Positions 22,839-35,200 of a stretch of DNA of 46,478 nucleotides are shown here, in pieces (positions within the stretch are counted from its first letter, which is position 1; each line of letters opens with the position of its first letter). Source of the stretch: Acanthaster planci. Its lineage: Eukaryota; Echinodermata; Asteroidea; Valvatida; Acanthasteridae. The notes below the pieces were generated by a model, which ran no database searches, was not told where the DNA came from, and saw only the letters and a program-made list of their open reading frames with translations. Both the position numbers and the translations under genes were made by a program. The stretch spans positions 1,962,273 through 2,008,750 of the forward strand of contig NW_019091380.1 of the NCBI RefSeq assembly GCF_001949145.1, written 5' to 3'.

Positions 22839-25800
22839 TAGGCTAGTTTCGGAAGTGATGGAGACATCTAGATATCCTTCTGGCGTATGTGATCGTTGCA
22901 TTTTAAACATCTGTTTACTCAATTAGCACTGGGCCATGTACGCTAACATTCAGAAGTGTACTGTGTTGCTCAGAGGCGGAAAGAGTAAGGAGCTTGTTGG
23001 ACCGCTTGCTGTTCTGTTTTTGTTCTTACATTAATTTGATTATAGGTCTACTTTCCACCAGCAAGTGTAGCAAACAATCGGAGTGTTGAACTTAAAAGAA
23101 AAGAAAAGAAATGTGAAAAGTGGCCTCTTGCAATTCAGTGCAGGCTTTGTGTTGAAGACAGAACTGGACATTTAACTGCAATTGCATAAAACGGAGATTT
23201 AAATCCGATCCTAGTTACGGCTTTGTCCGGAAAGTTTCGGCTGCGGCTCGAAATAACTCATGCGCCTGTATGAAACCAATGGCTAGCGGCGGGAGACACT
23301 GCCCATTTATGAATGCAGCGTTACTTCCTGCCGCAGCCAGTCTGTGCTGATTCGGAAACGTTGTTACAGCTGAACAGGAAGCTCGTATTGCGTTGAATTC
23401 AAACAGGAACTAAACCCTTTTGATACAGATACTGAGGCATCTGACCTTTCGAGAAGGTTACCGGTATATACACATAGTCCTTTCCAGGGAGAACCCCTTG
23501 ATCGTTCGGCTCATTACTATGCTTTCCGGAGTAAAGCGGCTATGGGATAGTGGGATAGGGGGATGCACACTTGTCCGCTACTGTACTATAGCAAATTTAC
23601 TCCTGTATGATTTTATTTAACTCAGCTCGCGAGCCGTTGAAGGCAAAGTGCAGTGCATGATTGCTGATATGTTTTACTGGGCAAGCAGGGGCGTTTCGGC
23701 ACACACATAGTGGGGTTTGTAATGGTGCGTGTCAAGTTGGCCACTCCAAAATGTTGCCTGTGCGTGAACGTTATTCATGTTTAGAACTCGTCGGCATTAT
23801 ACTGGAGTTGAAACCTGCTGCATGAATGATGGCTTCACAGTTTCTCATCACCGTCCCTGACGTCGCATGGTTAAAAAAAATTAGTGTGGTCTCAAGTACA
23901 AGACTGAACAACTCAAGGTCCTAAAGCTTCGCTATACAGCTACATGTAATCAGAGGCTACAGTTAATCTACTTTTTAACGTACGTTGACACATAAACATG
24001 GATGGACCAGCGAGATTTGGATTTTGGCCCAAACCCTCGGAGTCAAGTTATTTTTTTCCCCGGACACCCTGGAGGGACCCTCCCTTCCTAAAATGCAGGA
24101 GGGTATTGAACAACCTTTTCCGTGTATATAGCTGAATGGAACTCGGCCGAAATTTTGTCTTGAATTTGATGTATAGTTTTCATCTTGGAGGCTAGGTGGG
24201 AACTGTTGGAACCGACCGAAAACAACCAACACTGTTCTTCATAGTACAGGATATGATCATTTCACATGCAGAAAATGGAATTTGTAAAAGATATCTCTAT
24301 ATGGACACTTGAATCCTTTTGAGGAATTTCAACCAACATACTTTTGGGGGAGAAAAGATTTTTAAAAGTAAAGTTAGAACTCTGACGCAAAATTACTGGA
24401 GCAAAAAAATCGATTCATACAACAAACATCCCTCTTATTTTTAAAGCTGTGGTATATCACAGTAAGCCTGCCAATGCAACAGGTATACGTGCATTGACCC
24501 ATTGAGGTTGTCACAGAAACCACATTGATCTTGCATATCAAACAAGATACACACTGCATACATTGTTTTACCTTCCATTTGCCATTTGCCTTCCATTTGC
24601 CAAGATTTGAACTATATTCTAGGCAACGTTATCGTTATTCCCCATTATTAAAGCTTTTTTCATTTGACATGGCATCAAAATCGTCTTACTTTTCCAGAAA
24701 ATCGCTATCCTTCACGCCTTGCCAACAGGCTTTCTGTATGTGTTTACCTGAATTCAGTACGAAGCTGCGTAAATACATGCGTCTTATATGATTAAATCGC
24801 AGTAAAGATAAAGACATTATAAACTTTACCGAACGCTTTTCCTTAGTTCCAGGAACTACAAGTACGTATAACATTTTACACAAAGGAGTCAGACACATTG
24901 GAGATGTATTCCAATTTACCAACGCGGGAAAAACCCGTCCACCCAATGAATACTTAATCCAAATAAATTTTAACGGTTTTATATCAGAATTCTAAAAGTT
25001 CTCAAACACTTATGTTGAATAATGGGCCCAATGTCCTTTGGAGCTGATTTTCTCAAACGATGACAGGTGAACACCGTACGCTGTATTTGAACTCATGAAA
25101 AATCAGCACGCACGTGCAGACTTTCAAAATTGAATATTTAACACTTCTAAATGTCACGTTAAACTACTATGGTAAGCACATTGTAACGCCCTATCAAACT
25201 CAGTGTATACTGATTTTGCACCTCAAACAATTGTTTATATAGACACAGAAGTAAACAAAACATCACTAGATTTTTTGCAGTTTTCGATGTCCAAAATGAG
25301 ACGTAATCGCGAAATAGCCTTTTTTGTTTTCTGTGTAGCGGCAAATAATAGTGACATTAAAATAAAATGAGCACAGTAATATAAAACAATCTATTGTCTA
25401 ATGGTTATCTAAGCCACGAGTATGTTATCGATCTTCATGACTGTGCACGTATAATACATTATGCATCCAGACTGCAATTGCGTTTGACAGTATCATTATA
25501 CTCCACAACAATGTTTAGGTTTGAGTGGTGGACGTTAAAGCAGGTTTGCAAAGGCACGATTGAAGTCTCTCTTAGAAATAAGGTTCCAGAATGAATTGAT
25601 GTATTCATGGTAGAGTCGATCGGTTTTCTTCGAATTCCTGGAAACTCCCAAAAAAGAGTTCACATGGTGCAGCATCCAAGCTTCGTCGCACCACTGTCAT
25701 TGTCCTAAATTATAACAAATTAGTCCACGCCGCAGCATGTTCATATTACATGGATAATTAATCTTTTGGACAATACAAAACAGTGAATATCCAGCCGTGT

Positions 25801-25970
25801 CCATGTGGCAAAGAAAGGATTCACTCCAATCGAAGGTTGCCTCACTAAACCCATGCACAGGTTCAAATTCTATACTATATGTCTATGCCTGAGAAATAAG
25901 ATTATACCTAGTCTTATGGATGTCCAATCGAAAGGGATAATAGATCCTCCACAGAATTATTCGCCAAACG
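22839..25970. other. Spacer between paralogs A and B
   Basis: No supported gene, RNA or clear element. A GGCTGCGGC/GCCGCAGCC pair at 23240-23340 and short TTCCATTTGCC repeats near 24580 are the only structures noted. This stretch holds the promoter region of B and the 3' flank of A. Confidence 0.5.
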
Positions 25971-25976
25971 TTTAAT
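25971..25976 (-). promoter_or_regulatory. Candidate polyadenylation signal of paralog A
   Basis: ATTAAA on the minus strand, about 50 nt past the paralog A stop codon. It is a common variant signal at a plausible distance, but short and therefore weak evidence. Confidence 0.35.
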
Positions 25977-26026
25977 GGGCATCTGTGGTGATCCACGCCA
26001 ATGATGAACAAAATCAACGAGGACCA

Positions 26027-26259
26027 TCACACAGCCAGTGTCTCAGTCAAGCTTTCTGGGTGAACACTCTGTGCATCAGGCCTTCCACTTAACAGACCTT
26101 GCGTTTCTCCAGCAGTACCACGACCACGACGGCGGCGTCTCGGTGCCCAGTACAGTCGTGACGGCCGAAGCCGACAGAAGGCGTGAGCGATGAACCCAGC
26201 AGTGTGCTGACAGCATGCAGTATTAAAAACTGTCTTTGCAAGCGTCATGATTGCGCTTC
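26027..26259 (-). CDS. Paralog A exon 16: cytoplasmic tail and stop
   Basis: An acceptor TTCCACAG leads into GSAIMTLA, then VFNTACCQ and a strongly basic tail (RLYWAPRRRRRGRG) ending in SLTETLAV and a stop. Paralog B has a colinear exon (VFKTACCQ, RRYWVLRR, LLSGRPG), so this is a real last exon, not chance reading frame. Phase 1 entry fits exon 15. The paired cysteines just after the membrane are possible lipidation sites (inference). The tail is the most divergent part outside the cytoplasmic loop. Confidence 0.82.
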
Positions 26260-29200
26260 CTGTGGAAACAGAATTAAGTAAGACTTTACACAGCGGACTC
26301 CACCTTCTTCATCATCGTCAAGCCAAAATAAACAAGCGACGTAAGGGGCGTAGTAGATTCAGTGGCATGGGAGATATGCCCCTCTGTGCACTTCTCGGCC
26401 GAACATGATTCCAGATTTGGAATGGGTCGCGCTCATTGATTCTATCCCTGCTCATTGTATTCTAAAATTAAAGCATTTTGAATGATTGATATACCAAGTG
26501 GGTATGGTTTACTGATATTGTGGCCACTCCATTTTGATTAAAATATAATGGTGACAGTGAGTTAGGGTTAACATTTTAACCATCGCTATGCTGGTCCTTT
26601 TTAGAGACACATAACTCATTGTATTCAACTGAAAGTTAGTTTGAGAATCTATTTAGAGGATATTTTGTTTGAAAATCCCTACGTCCCACCTGCCACGAAA
26701 GCTACGATGCTGAGGTTGAGTAGTACGAAAAATACTGCCAAAACCTCTTTTCTTGAGTTGCTTGGATTGCTGCCCTCACTCGGCAACAGGAGCAAAGAGG
26801 CCGCCAACAGATTGAGAAAGATGCTAGCCAGGGAGCACATCTGTAGACGATGCTCTGCAGCATCCTTCATTGGCTTAACGTAGGCATGGACGACGAGAAA
26901 GCCAACGGATAGGACGATGGTCGCGAAGAGGGTGAAGTGATCCTCAGCACCGAACAACAGAACGAAGAGAACTTGGAGGATTTTTCGTACGAGCTCTACG
27001 ATCTCCCAATACCAGAATTTCTCCTTGTAGTTTTCACATAGGAAAGTTCCCCAAGTAACACTTCTAGCAGCTGATGAGCTGAACGCTGGAAGAGACACAG
27101 GCTGATCAATGCTTGGATCTACGTGCATTATATCATACGCATTATCTTGAGAAGCGACAGTGGCAAAATTGTTGGTACTTCTGTGTGAGACATCATCTGT
27201 CTGATGACGCTGATTGTCGTGATCAGTCTGCTGATCTAGATCTTCCGATGGAGTTTGATCTGATATATTCCTAAACTCTAATGAGCTCGAGGGATCACTG
27301 GCTTTCTTCAGTCTCCCCCGATGATTCGTCCACAGCATAACCAGCAACACTGACGGAAAGCCAATAACATAACAGAGAGAAACCTCGGCCACGTAGGTAT
27401 ACCCGACATGTTGATCTGTTTCACAGTCGATGGAATAGTCTGATCGAAGTCGAAGAACTTTGATTGTTTCTTTTTCATCTAGGTAGAATACATCACAGCC
27501 AGTCGGCAGCAATGTTAGGATGGTACTCGATAGGCTTGGATATGTAATAAAAAGCAAAACAACCACGACTAGGTAGCATTTTTGTTTTGTTCGAGCCATT
27601 AGTTCATTACAAACGTCAACTGGGGTCTCCTTAAGACGTAGGTAGCACTGTTTTATTCTGTAAACTGACATCACCAACACAATTACAAGCATAAAAAAGC
27701 TCAAACCAGCCATGAACTCAATGTAAATTGTTGGGTAGGTAAAGTTTGGGAAGTAACAGCGAGGACTAACAATCATCTGCATGATGTTCACTTCTAAAAC
27801 TTTAAAAAACTGACCAACCTTCATCAAAGGTCTCGGCCAGGGAAGATCATGCAGTGCGTCGAATATCTCGCCTATGATCTGATAGAAGCCGAGCAAAATT
27901 TTAAATCGTGAGAACAGCACACTGAGTATGGACCGACCTCTTCGATGATGCCTCCGAAGGTCCCAGACAACAATGGCAACTACCAAAACAATGGTAAGAA
28001 CAGAAGCTAAGACTTCCAGAAGGAACACCCACCACCTTGGACATTCGAAACACCGATCCAACCAAGAATAGAAACCGGCAATGCACTGGGAACACATGAA
28101 ATCCCCGTAACCAAGTTGGCATGTCATATTTACTCCGTCACCAAGATTTTGACAGGATTCATTCCTCGGGCATGCTTGAACTTTGGGCAGCGCTCCTTGG
28201 AATGAAAGGGTGTTTCTATCGTAGCTATCGTTCCGCACGAGAATGTTTTGTACAAATTTCTTATATGAATGGTAATTGTCCACTGAACTCCAGTCCCAAG
28301 TCCACCAGAATCCAGGCAGGAGATGTTGGTATTCCCCCGAGCAGTTGATACCTTCTAAGGGGCAAGGGAAGCATTCACCAAACCTGTCTCTGCGGTAGTA
28401 ATTGGATACACAAGGGCACGCGCGGAATCCAGCCTGACGATTTTTATCCGTGCCCGATGGGCATACGACACAATCGCCAATATTTCTTCCAGGATGAGTC
28501 TCCAATGTAACGTAAGTGCCATTGTTGCAAAAATGACAGTTCATGTCGCCACGTCTCCTTACAACTTGTCCAGTTCGGTTTTGGAAAAATCCACCTACAA
28601 GAACAAGTGCATGTACCTATTAATATGTTGGCACAATTTCTCCAACTCACAACAGGTAAAAGGAAGAATTCCCTTTCATGTTTTAATATATTTCAACATT
28701 AGCAATTTTCAGGAACTAATAATTCCCTTCAATGTGACATTATCACCAAATTATACAGCTTTATCCCCTATTTCGGAACTGAGGCAACTAAAATTAAAAC
28801 CTTACCAGGTGGGCAGGGCCTACACGAATTCAAGGGGCCACCGTAGAAGCCTTGGTGACATGGTGTGCATACCCAAAGTGCATCAGATAATTCTAAACAG
28901 CTAAAACCAGCGCTGCTTAAGGCTTGGCCTGTTTCATGCGTTACATTGATTGACTGGACGAATCCACTTCCCACCAGATCACTAGTTCGACAAAAAACAG
29001 GAAATTCGGCGACTCAACGAAAATTTCCGGGGGGGGAAAATTCTTGGAAAAAGGAAAATAGAAGTCGTACAAAAACCTCAACATGCAAAGTTTGAAAGGA
29101 TCTACAGCCACCTTGACAAAAGCATCAACGAGACTAGATACGGACTACATAGTGGATACGTCCTGACTCATAACAGTTTGCAATGAAATGTGTACAGATA

Positions 29201-32200
29201 TAGCTGAAATCCAGGCGTAAGAGGAGATGGAAAGATTTTTCAGAGATATTGTAGTTACACATGTAATGAGAGCCAAAATCATTTTGTCGTCATACATACA
29301 TTTCGAGGTCTGATCTTGCGTTAGGGGCTCTTTGTAGAGTAGTACCGATGTATCTTTGGAAAAATCCAAGAATAATGAGCAAATATTTTGGCTTTTGCCG
29401 GTAAATTTTCTCATTGAATTCAAAGCTAGAGCGTGCGTGTCCTTGAACAAGCACAAAATTGACAAACTGAGCTGAACAAAATTTTCTTTCCGCGTTATGT
29501 TTGTTTGTTTGTTTTTTTGATCCATGACCCCAAATCCCTTAACACTTACCATAAAAAGGTTGGACAACCTAAAGGATGCAACGAAACTGCAAGGGCTGTG
29601 AACAGCCTACGCTTTCCCTGATGTACGCCAGAGGCAGGCCTACATAAGTGCACCCGATCCTGCTATTCACAGCATTTAGAAAAGAGGCCTTTGAAGCAAA
29701 ATGCGAATTATGGATGTAATTTTGATAAATGTACTACGCTAAGAAGCCAGCCTTGACTTCGTTAATGCATCGAAAGTGAGCTTTTTGCCACAAATGCTCC
29801 TAATTTGGGCAATAAATGAAATAAACTGTCAATCTGATCTTTTCCAAAGAAAATGAAGTTAGGGTAAGATATATAACACAGGAAAAAAGAAATATTTAAA
29901 GTTAATTATCTGAAAAAACCATGGAACATGCTTTGTACGATGTTATTTCGTAGAAGAAGCCTTTTTATAAACAGTAGTGAGTTGTTGTATAAGGTGCTAC
30001 TTTTAAATACAACAAATTAAAAAATACACCAATCCCCCTTAATAGTTATGACTAGTATCGGTGAGTGGAGTCAGCCGAAGAAGAAATCGTTACAGGGTGT
30101 TTTGCACACTCTGTCTATCATGCCCATAACGTTTGGTACAATTGGGAAGTACAAATACAGAAACACGACTATTATTACTATGACTGTTATGTGACACCAG
30201 AGGACGCCTGAGGTTATACTTACACTTTGCATTGCGGTCCCAAATCTTGCCAAACGGAATCAGAGATTATTTTTATGTTGTTGCCATGAAATGACCTGAA
30301 AGGAAATGTGCATTTGTTTTAGTAAGGTTACTTTACCATTCTGAGATGCATTGCGTTTTCGTCGTTATGATACTTACGCTAGCTTTATAGTGTTGTTCCT
30401 CGTTACAAATGGCCTGTTACCGGTTGACGTCAGCTGGGTGTTGTAAATGTACCTGTGAGTAACCATACTAAATTAAGAGCTTGTTTATGGTAAGTAACAC
30501 CGATCTTCCTACTGGCCATTGTATACTCAAGGTGTCCAACATTCCGTAGAAGCACCCTTCTCATCGGCTGGAAAGAGTCATGTTGGTAGCGACGCGACCG
30601 CAACGCGTGAATTTCATAGTCGCTTGGGAACCAGCGAAGTGCAGTTCCCACCAAAACAGCCTCGTTGCTAGAGGAAATTTGATCCCTCTCTTCGTCCAGC
30701 TCGGGGCTTATACCTGCGCTGGCGGTTTTACTGACTGCCCGCATACGCAAAGTCACCATTAATTAAACAGCAGGAAAAGGTCTAATAAGGTTTGAATATT
30801 GTTTTAAACGGTAACCAACGCACCGGCGATGTGTCTTTAAGATGAGGCCACATAACAAACTCTGGACTCCAAATGTGGCACAATAAGTCATTGAAGACCT
30901 CTGGGTTGAGATTGTTCACACAGCAGCTAAGTATATTTAAACAGGATCATATTTATGGCCGGCTCACGGCTCCAGTAGCTATGTGGGTACTTGTTTACTT
31001 TCGAGGGTATGGAAGATATCAAAAATACCTACATGTTGACTAGTTGGGTGTCGGAGAATACCCGTTCATCCATTTTGGTAATAGGGTTGTTTGAAATCAT
31101 TCTGCGGAGAAATCGTAAAAAAATCGTTCATAATAAACACTAGAAAAGTTTGGTGGTGAGAATGGCACTGTTTGATACTGGACTTCAGGATAATTCAGTT
31201 TTATATTGGTATTTCGTTCATCCAGAGAATTTCCTTATCATGGAACTTTCTTACACTTCTTGCAAGGAGTGCAGTCCATCAAACATCTTCTTCGAGAGAA
31301 CAGAGAAAAGATTGTTGTTCAAGTACAAGGCACGTAGTTTTCCTGACGATCGAAATACTCCTGCTGGAAGACCTTTGAGCAGGTTTGAAGACAAGTCCCT
31401 GGAAAAGATGTGATGTAAAAGATTTACACAAGAGCAAGGAATAGCAAACATTAGTTGGGAAGGCGTCACCTTATTTTCGACATTGTACGCTGATGGTACA
31501 TAAAAAAATCCTAACTGTAGTCACAAAGTAAAATTATTCATGGCGTAATACCATGAAACTTAGCTTAGGCGAGGAGTTACAAAGACGCAGGCATTGACTT
31601 TTTCTGCCAGTGAGCTCTAAAATAGGTACACAGGATACAGTAGTGGGTTGATGTAACCTCGGCTATCTATATGGAACTAAAACAGTATAAGTGATCCCAA
31701 GAAAACATAGGTATCGGGTGTGTTAATGTGGACTTTCCTGGATACTCTGGCAATTACGAACCCGTAACTGGACAATAAGTAAATCTGGTACTCAATTTCG
31801 CTGGGAAAAATTACAGTACTATGTCGATTATTATTATTCAAGTTTTTCAAAAGAAATATTCACCAGATCATATTTGGTCAGAAAATTACTTACAAAGTAC
31901 TACCAATAGTTGTGTTGATGAAAACATTTTCAGGAAGAGATGCAATTCTGTTTGAAGTGAAATACCTGAAATGAATTATTTAAGATGTTATTGCGTTTTT
32001 GTAACTGATTTTTTAATCCCTAGCAGCTGTGAACAAAAACTTTAAATACCTACCGTTTAATCCTAAACTAATGTTTGTTTTAAAATGACCAACATTTAGT
32101 ACTTTTTTGACAAGAAAAAAATGCTTAGAAAAATATGCAACGCATGAAACAATATGGATTGTATGTGTTATACTTTGGTAGCATTTCTCTTGTTTTTCGG

Positions 32201-35200
32201 ATCACAAGACATTGAAAAATCAGTCTCTCTGTCTGATGGACCTCATGATTAGAATGAAACTAATTCAATCAACTAGTTTTAATGTACTGTCCGTTAAGAG
32301 TTAATTTTGCAATGTTGTAACTTCTTCCTGGAATAATGACTTCTGCAATTATGTACTGCAGCTCTAACCTCTTTGTTTATGTTAGCTAAATGTGTCTTTT
32401 ATTGATAAACACTGTATGCTCAGTGCTTGTACGAGAGCTTGCAAAAAAATCACAAGCTTACTCGGGTGGGACTCGAACCCACAACCTTCTGCTTACTGAG
32501 CAGACAGTGTTTTTCAATATATACGTTGGGTGAGGGCAAAACCCGTTATATAAATTAACATCTCCCCGACGCAAAATACATCCTGAAAAAACAAATGTTG
32601 CTTGCCTGCTTCTCTTTTGACATCATAAATTGATTTTTTTGCATTTAAGGGTTTTCATTTTTTTCTATTTTTTCTTTAGTTTTGTGTATAATTGGTCTTT
32701 CTAAATTATGTCCATTTTTTCCATTTCGTATGCTGTTCCACTACTGTTTGACGACTTTGTTTAATTTTTAATTCTCTGTCGAACTCAGGTCCGGTTGGAT
32801 ACATATTTTTTATTGTAGTTTTAATTTTTCCGTCATTTTCACGAATTTTAATGTCAAAAGATGTAAACCGATTAAAGGAACAAATATCCCCAAAACTATG
32901 ATTCAAATATGGTTTCAATTCCATTAATTTCTCTTTTGCGTCTTCCAAACCAAGAGACTAATCTTCACTTTCACGAATATCTTCAATTAAGCACTTACAG
33001 TGTATGTATGTACTTTACTCCCTCGAATGCATCGGGCGCCAAACGTTCAATTTTATTATCTGTGAAGACCCTGTTGGAAACACAAAGAACCATTCTCATT
33101 CCTGTTTATCAAGCTGTGAGATGAGGGCAAAATTCTTCTAATCTATACGTGCGTATAGGGCGTCAGTCATACGCCTTGAATGTTTAGTTCTTCACCTTTT
33201 ACCTTTGCGGCCTATCGATTCCAAGTGCGGTTTCTGATTAGAGTATTCCTCTGGGGTTTTCCACAAGGTTGGGTTCCCTTCCGTCTCTATGAAATGTTGA
33301 TGTCTTTTTCCACAGGTTTCTTTCGGGCTTGTGAGCTACAGTGACGAGGACTCTTGTGAGGAATCTTTGGTTTCCACAACCAGCAATTAATAACTTTCAT
33401 ATACAAGTGAAGTGCTTGAAAGATATGGAGGTTTTTGTACTCAGTAGGCCTAAATGCTGTAAACTAGTCTTGTGAAATTGTATTAGACGTGTACGCCGGA
33501 TTCTGTTTACATCTCAAGTCTGACTATCTATGGTCACAATTCCATTAATGAATGGTCTGCTGGCTTTCCTTTGCAAACGTCCTTGATCAATGTTTGTTAT
33601 GGGTATCAGATTACTACAACGATGCACCCCTCTTTTTTCAACCAATACAACCCGACTTTCAATCCAACACTGACCATTATAGTTCTGAGTTAAGCAGACA
33701 TGACTGTTTTTTCCGCATACACGTGGATTTCTCCCATAAAAAAACACGAGATCTTTATCTTTCCAACTTTATGGCTTCTGAGCTGCAGTGTCTTAACAAA
33801 ATTGAAGAATTTTTATTTCAGTATCAAATACACTAACACAAAAAGAATATTACATTAGTATTTCCATTCCACCACTGCTTTCTACGTAATACTTACAAGG
33901 TATACATGGTAACTTCTTTATTTTCCTGATACATCAGTCGTGATGGAACCTCCACGAGGGCATTGCTACGAAACGTACTATCAAACAGAAAACTTTAATT
34001 TAATGTTATTTCTTTTTATTTTTTAAAACGACGTTGTTTCTTTTCTGGTAAAAAAAAATACTATCAACGATTGACATTTCTCTCAAGTGAAGATCATTGT
34101 GCAGAAAAAAACTACGTGTCTTGAAATATTTTGTCATTCAAAAGATTAACTACTTCAAATAATAACGTAGATCGTACATGCGGTAAGGTGTTGCTACTCT
34201 ATGGAAAGTCAGCGGACCCAAGCTCTTTAAGTTGTTGCCTTCCATCCTCATGTAAAACCTGTTATCATACAACATACTGTTAGTGAAACATCCAGGGAAC
34301 ATTCGCTTCATAATGATGATTTGCGATGTAAGAGATTCATCACTCTAGCTTATCTTTACAAGAATATTGCATCGGCCTAATGTTGCTCAGTGTTACAAAA
34401 GACAGGCAGTTGACTAATTCATAGTAGCGTACATGCATAAGATGTGCGTTTTTCCTTGTATGTAGGAGGTATTGCTTATTTTAGTAAATTAATTAAAGAG
34501 AAACTTCCTGAATTTAGAAACAAAAATGCTACCGACTGACCCAAATCCTCCACCAATGCCTGACATGATGTCTGCATCCAGCTTCTCTACATGATTGTAC
34601 TCAAGCAGCCTGGATAGTTGGGGGTGAAAATAATTCGGGTTTGGGGGGGGCAGGAATTAGAAAAGCATGAATGAAACATACACCAAAACCTAATAATCAT
34701 ACCACGTGGGATGAGATGTTTGGTCATATGAAATACGTTTGCAGAACTTTGGTGGAAGTAGTACATATGGTAAGGATTTGCAGGTACACCCGGGATCTAT
34801 CTCTTCAAAAAAAAAAGGTAGTTCTACCATCCCCTTCCCCGCTTCACCGAACTTGGCTCCCTCCATAACCCAGCACCACATAGCAGTCCGGCACATTCAT
34901 AAGAACGGCCAGGGCACCCTGGTAGAAACGTCGAGTAGACACTCACCGGTTCTCTTCAAACCTTACCTTTTCTTGAAGAGATGATGTACCCGCAAATCCT
35001 TACTATATGCACATTTTTGTCTTGAAAAGACGTCAAAACAGATTATGAAAACGCTGGGTATAAAAATGTAAAGCAGGATTCCCATCCCTATTAAAATATT
35101 TTACATTTTTTATTTTTTAGATTTTTAGTAACATATTTCATGTTTTCTTCCTTTTAAGTAATCCAACAATTGCACGCCTTCACCATTGATTAGTAGATGA

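Noticed and set aside
29640-29690. CACCCGATCC word resembling the foldback element terminus
   Set aside because: The match ends after ten bases and no partner terminus or target duplication was found nearby.
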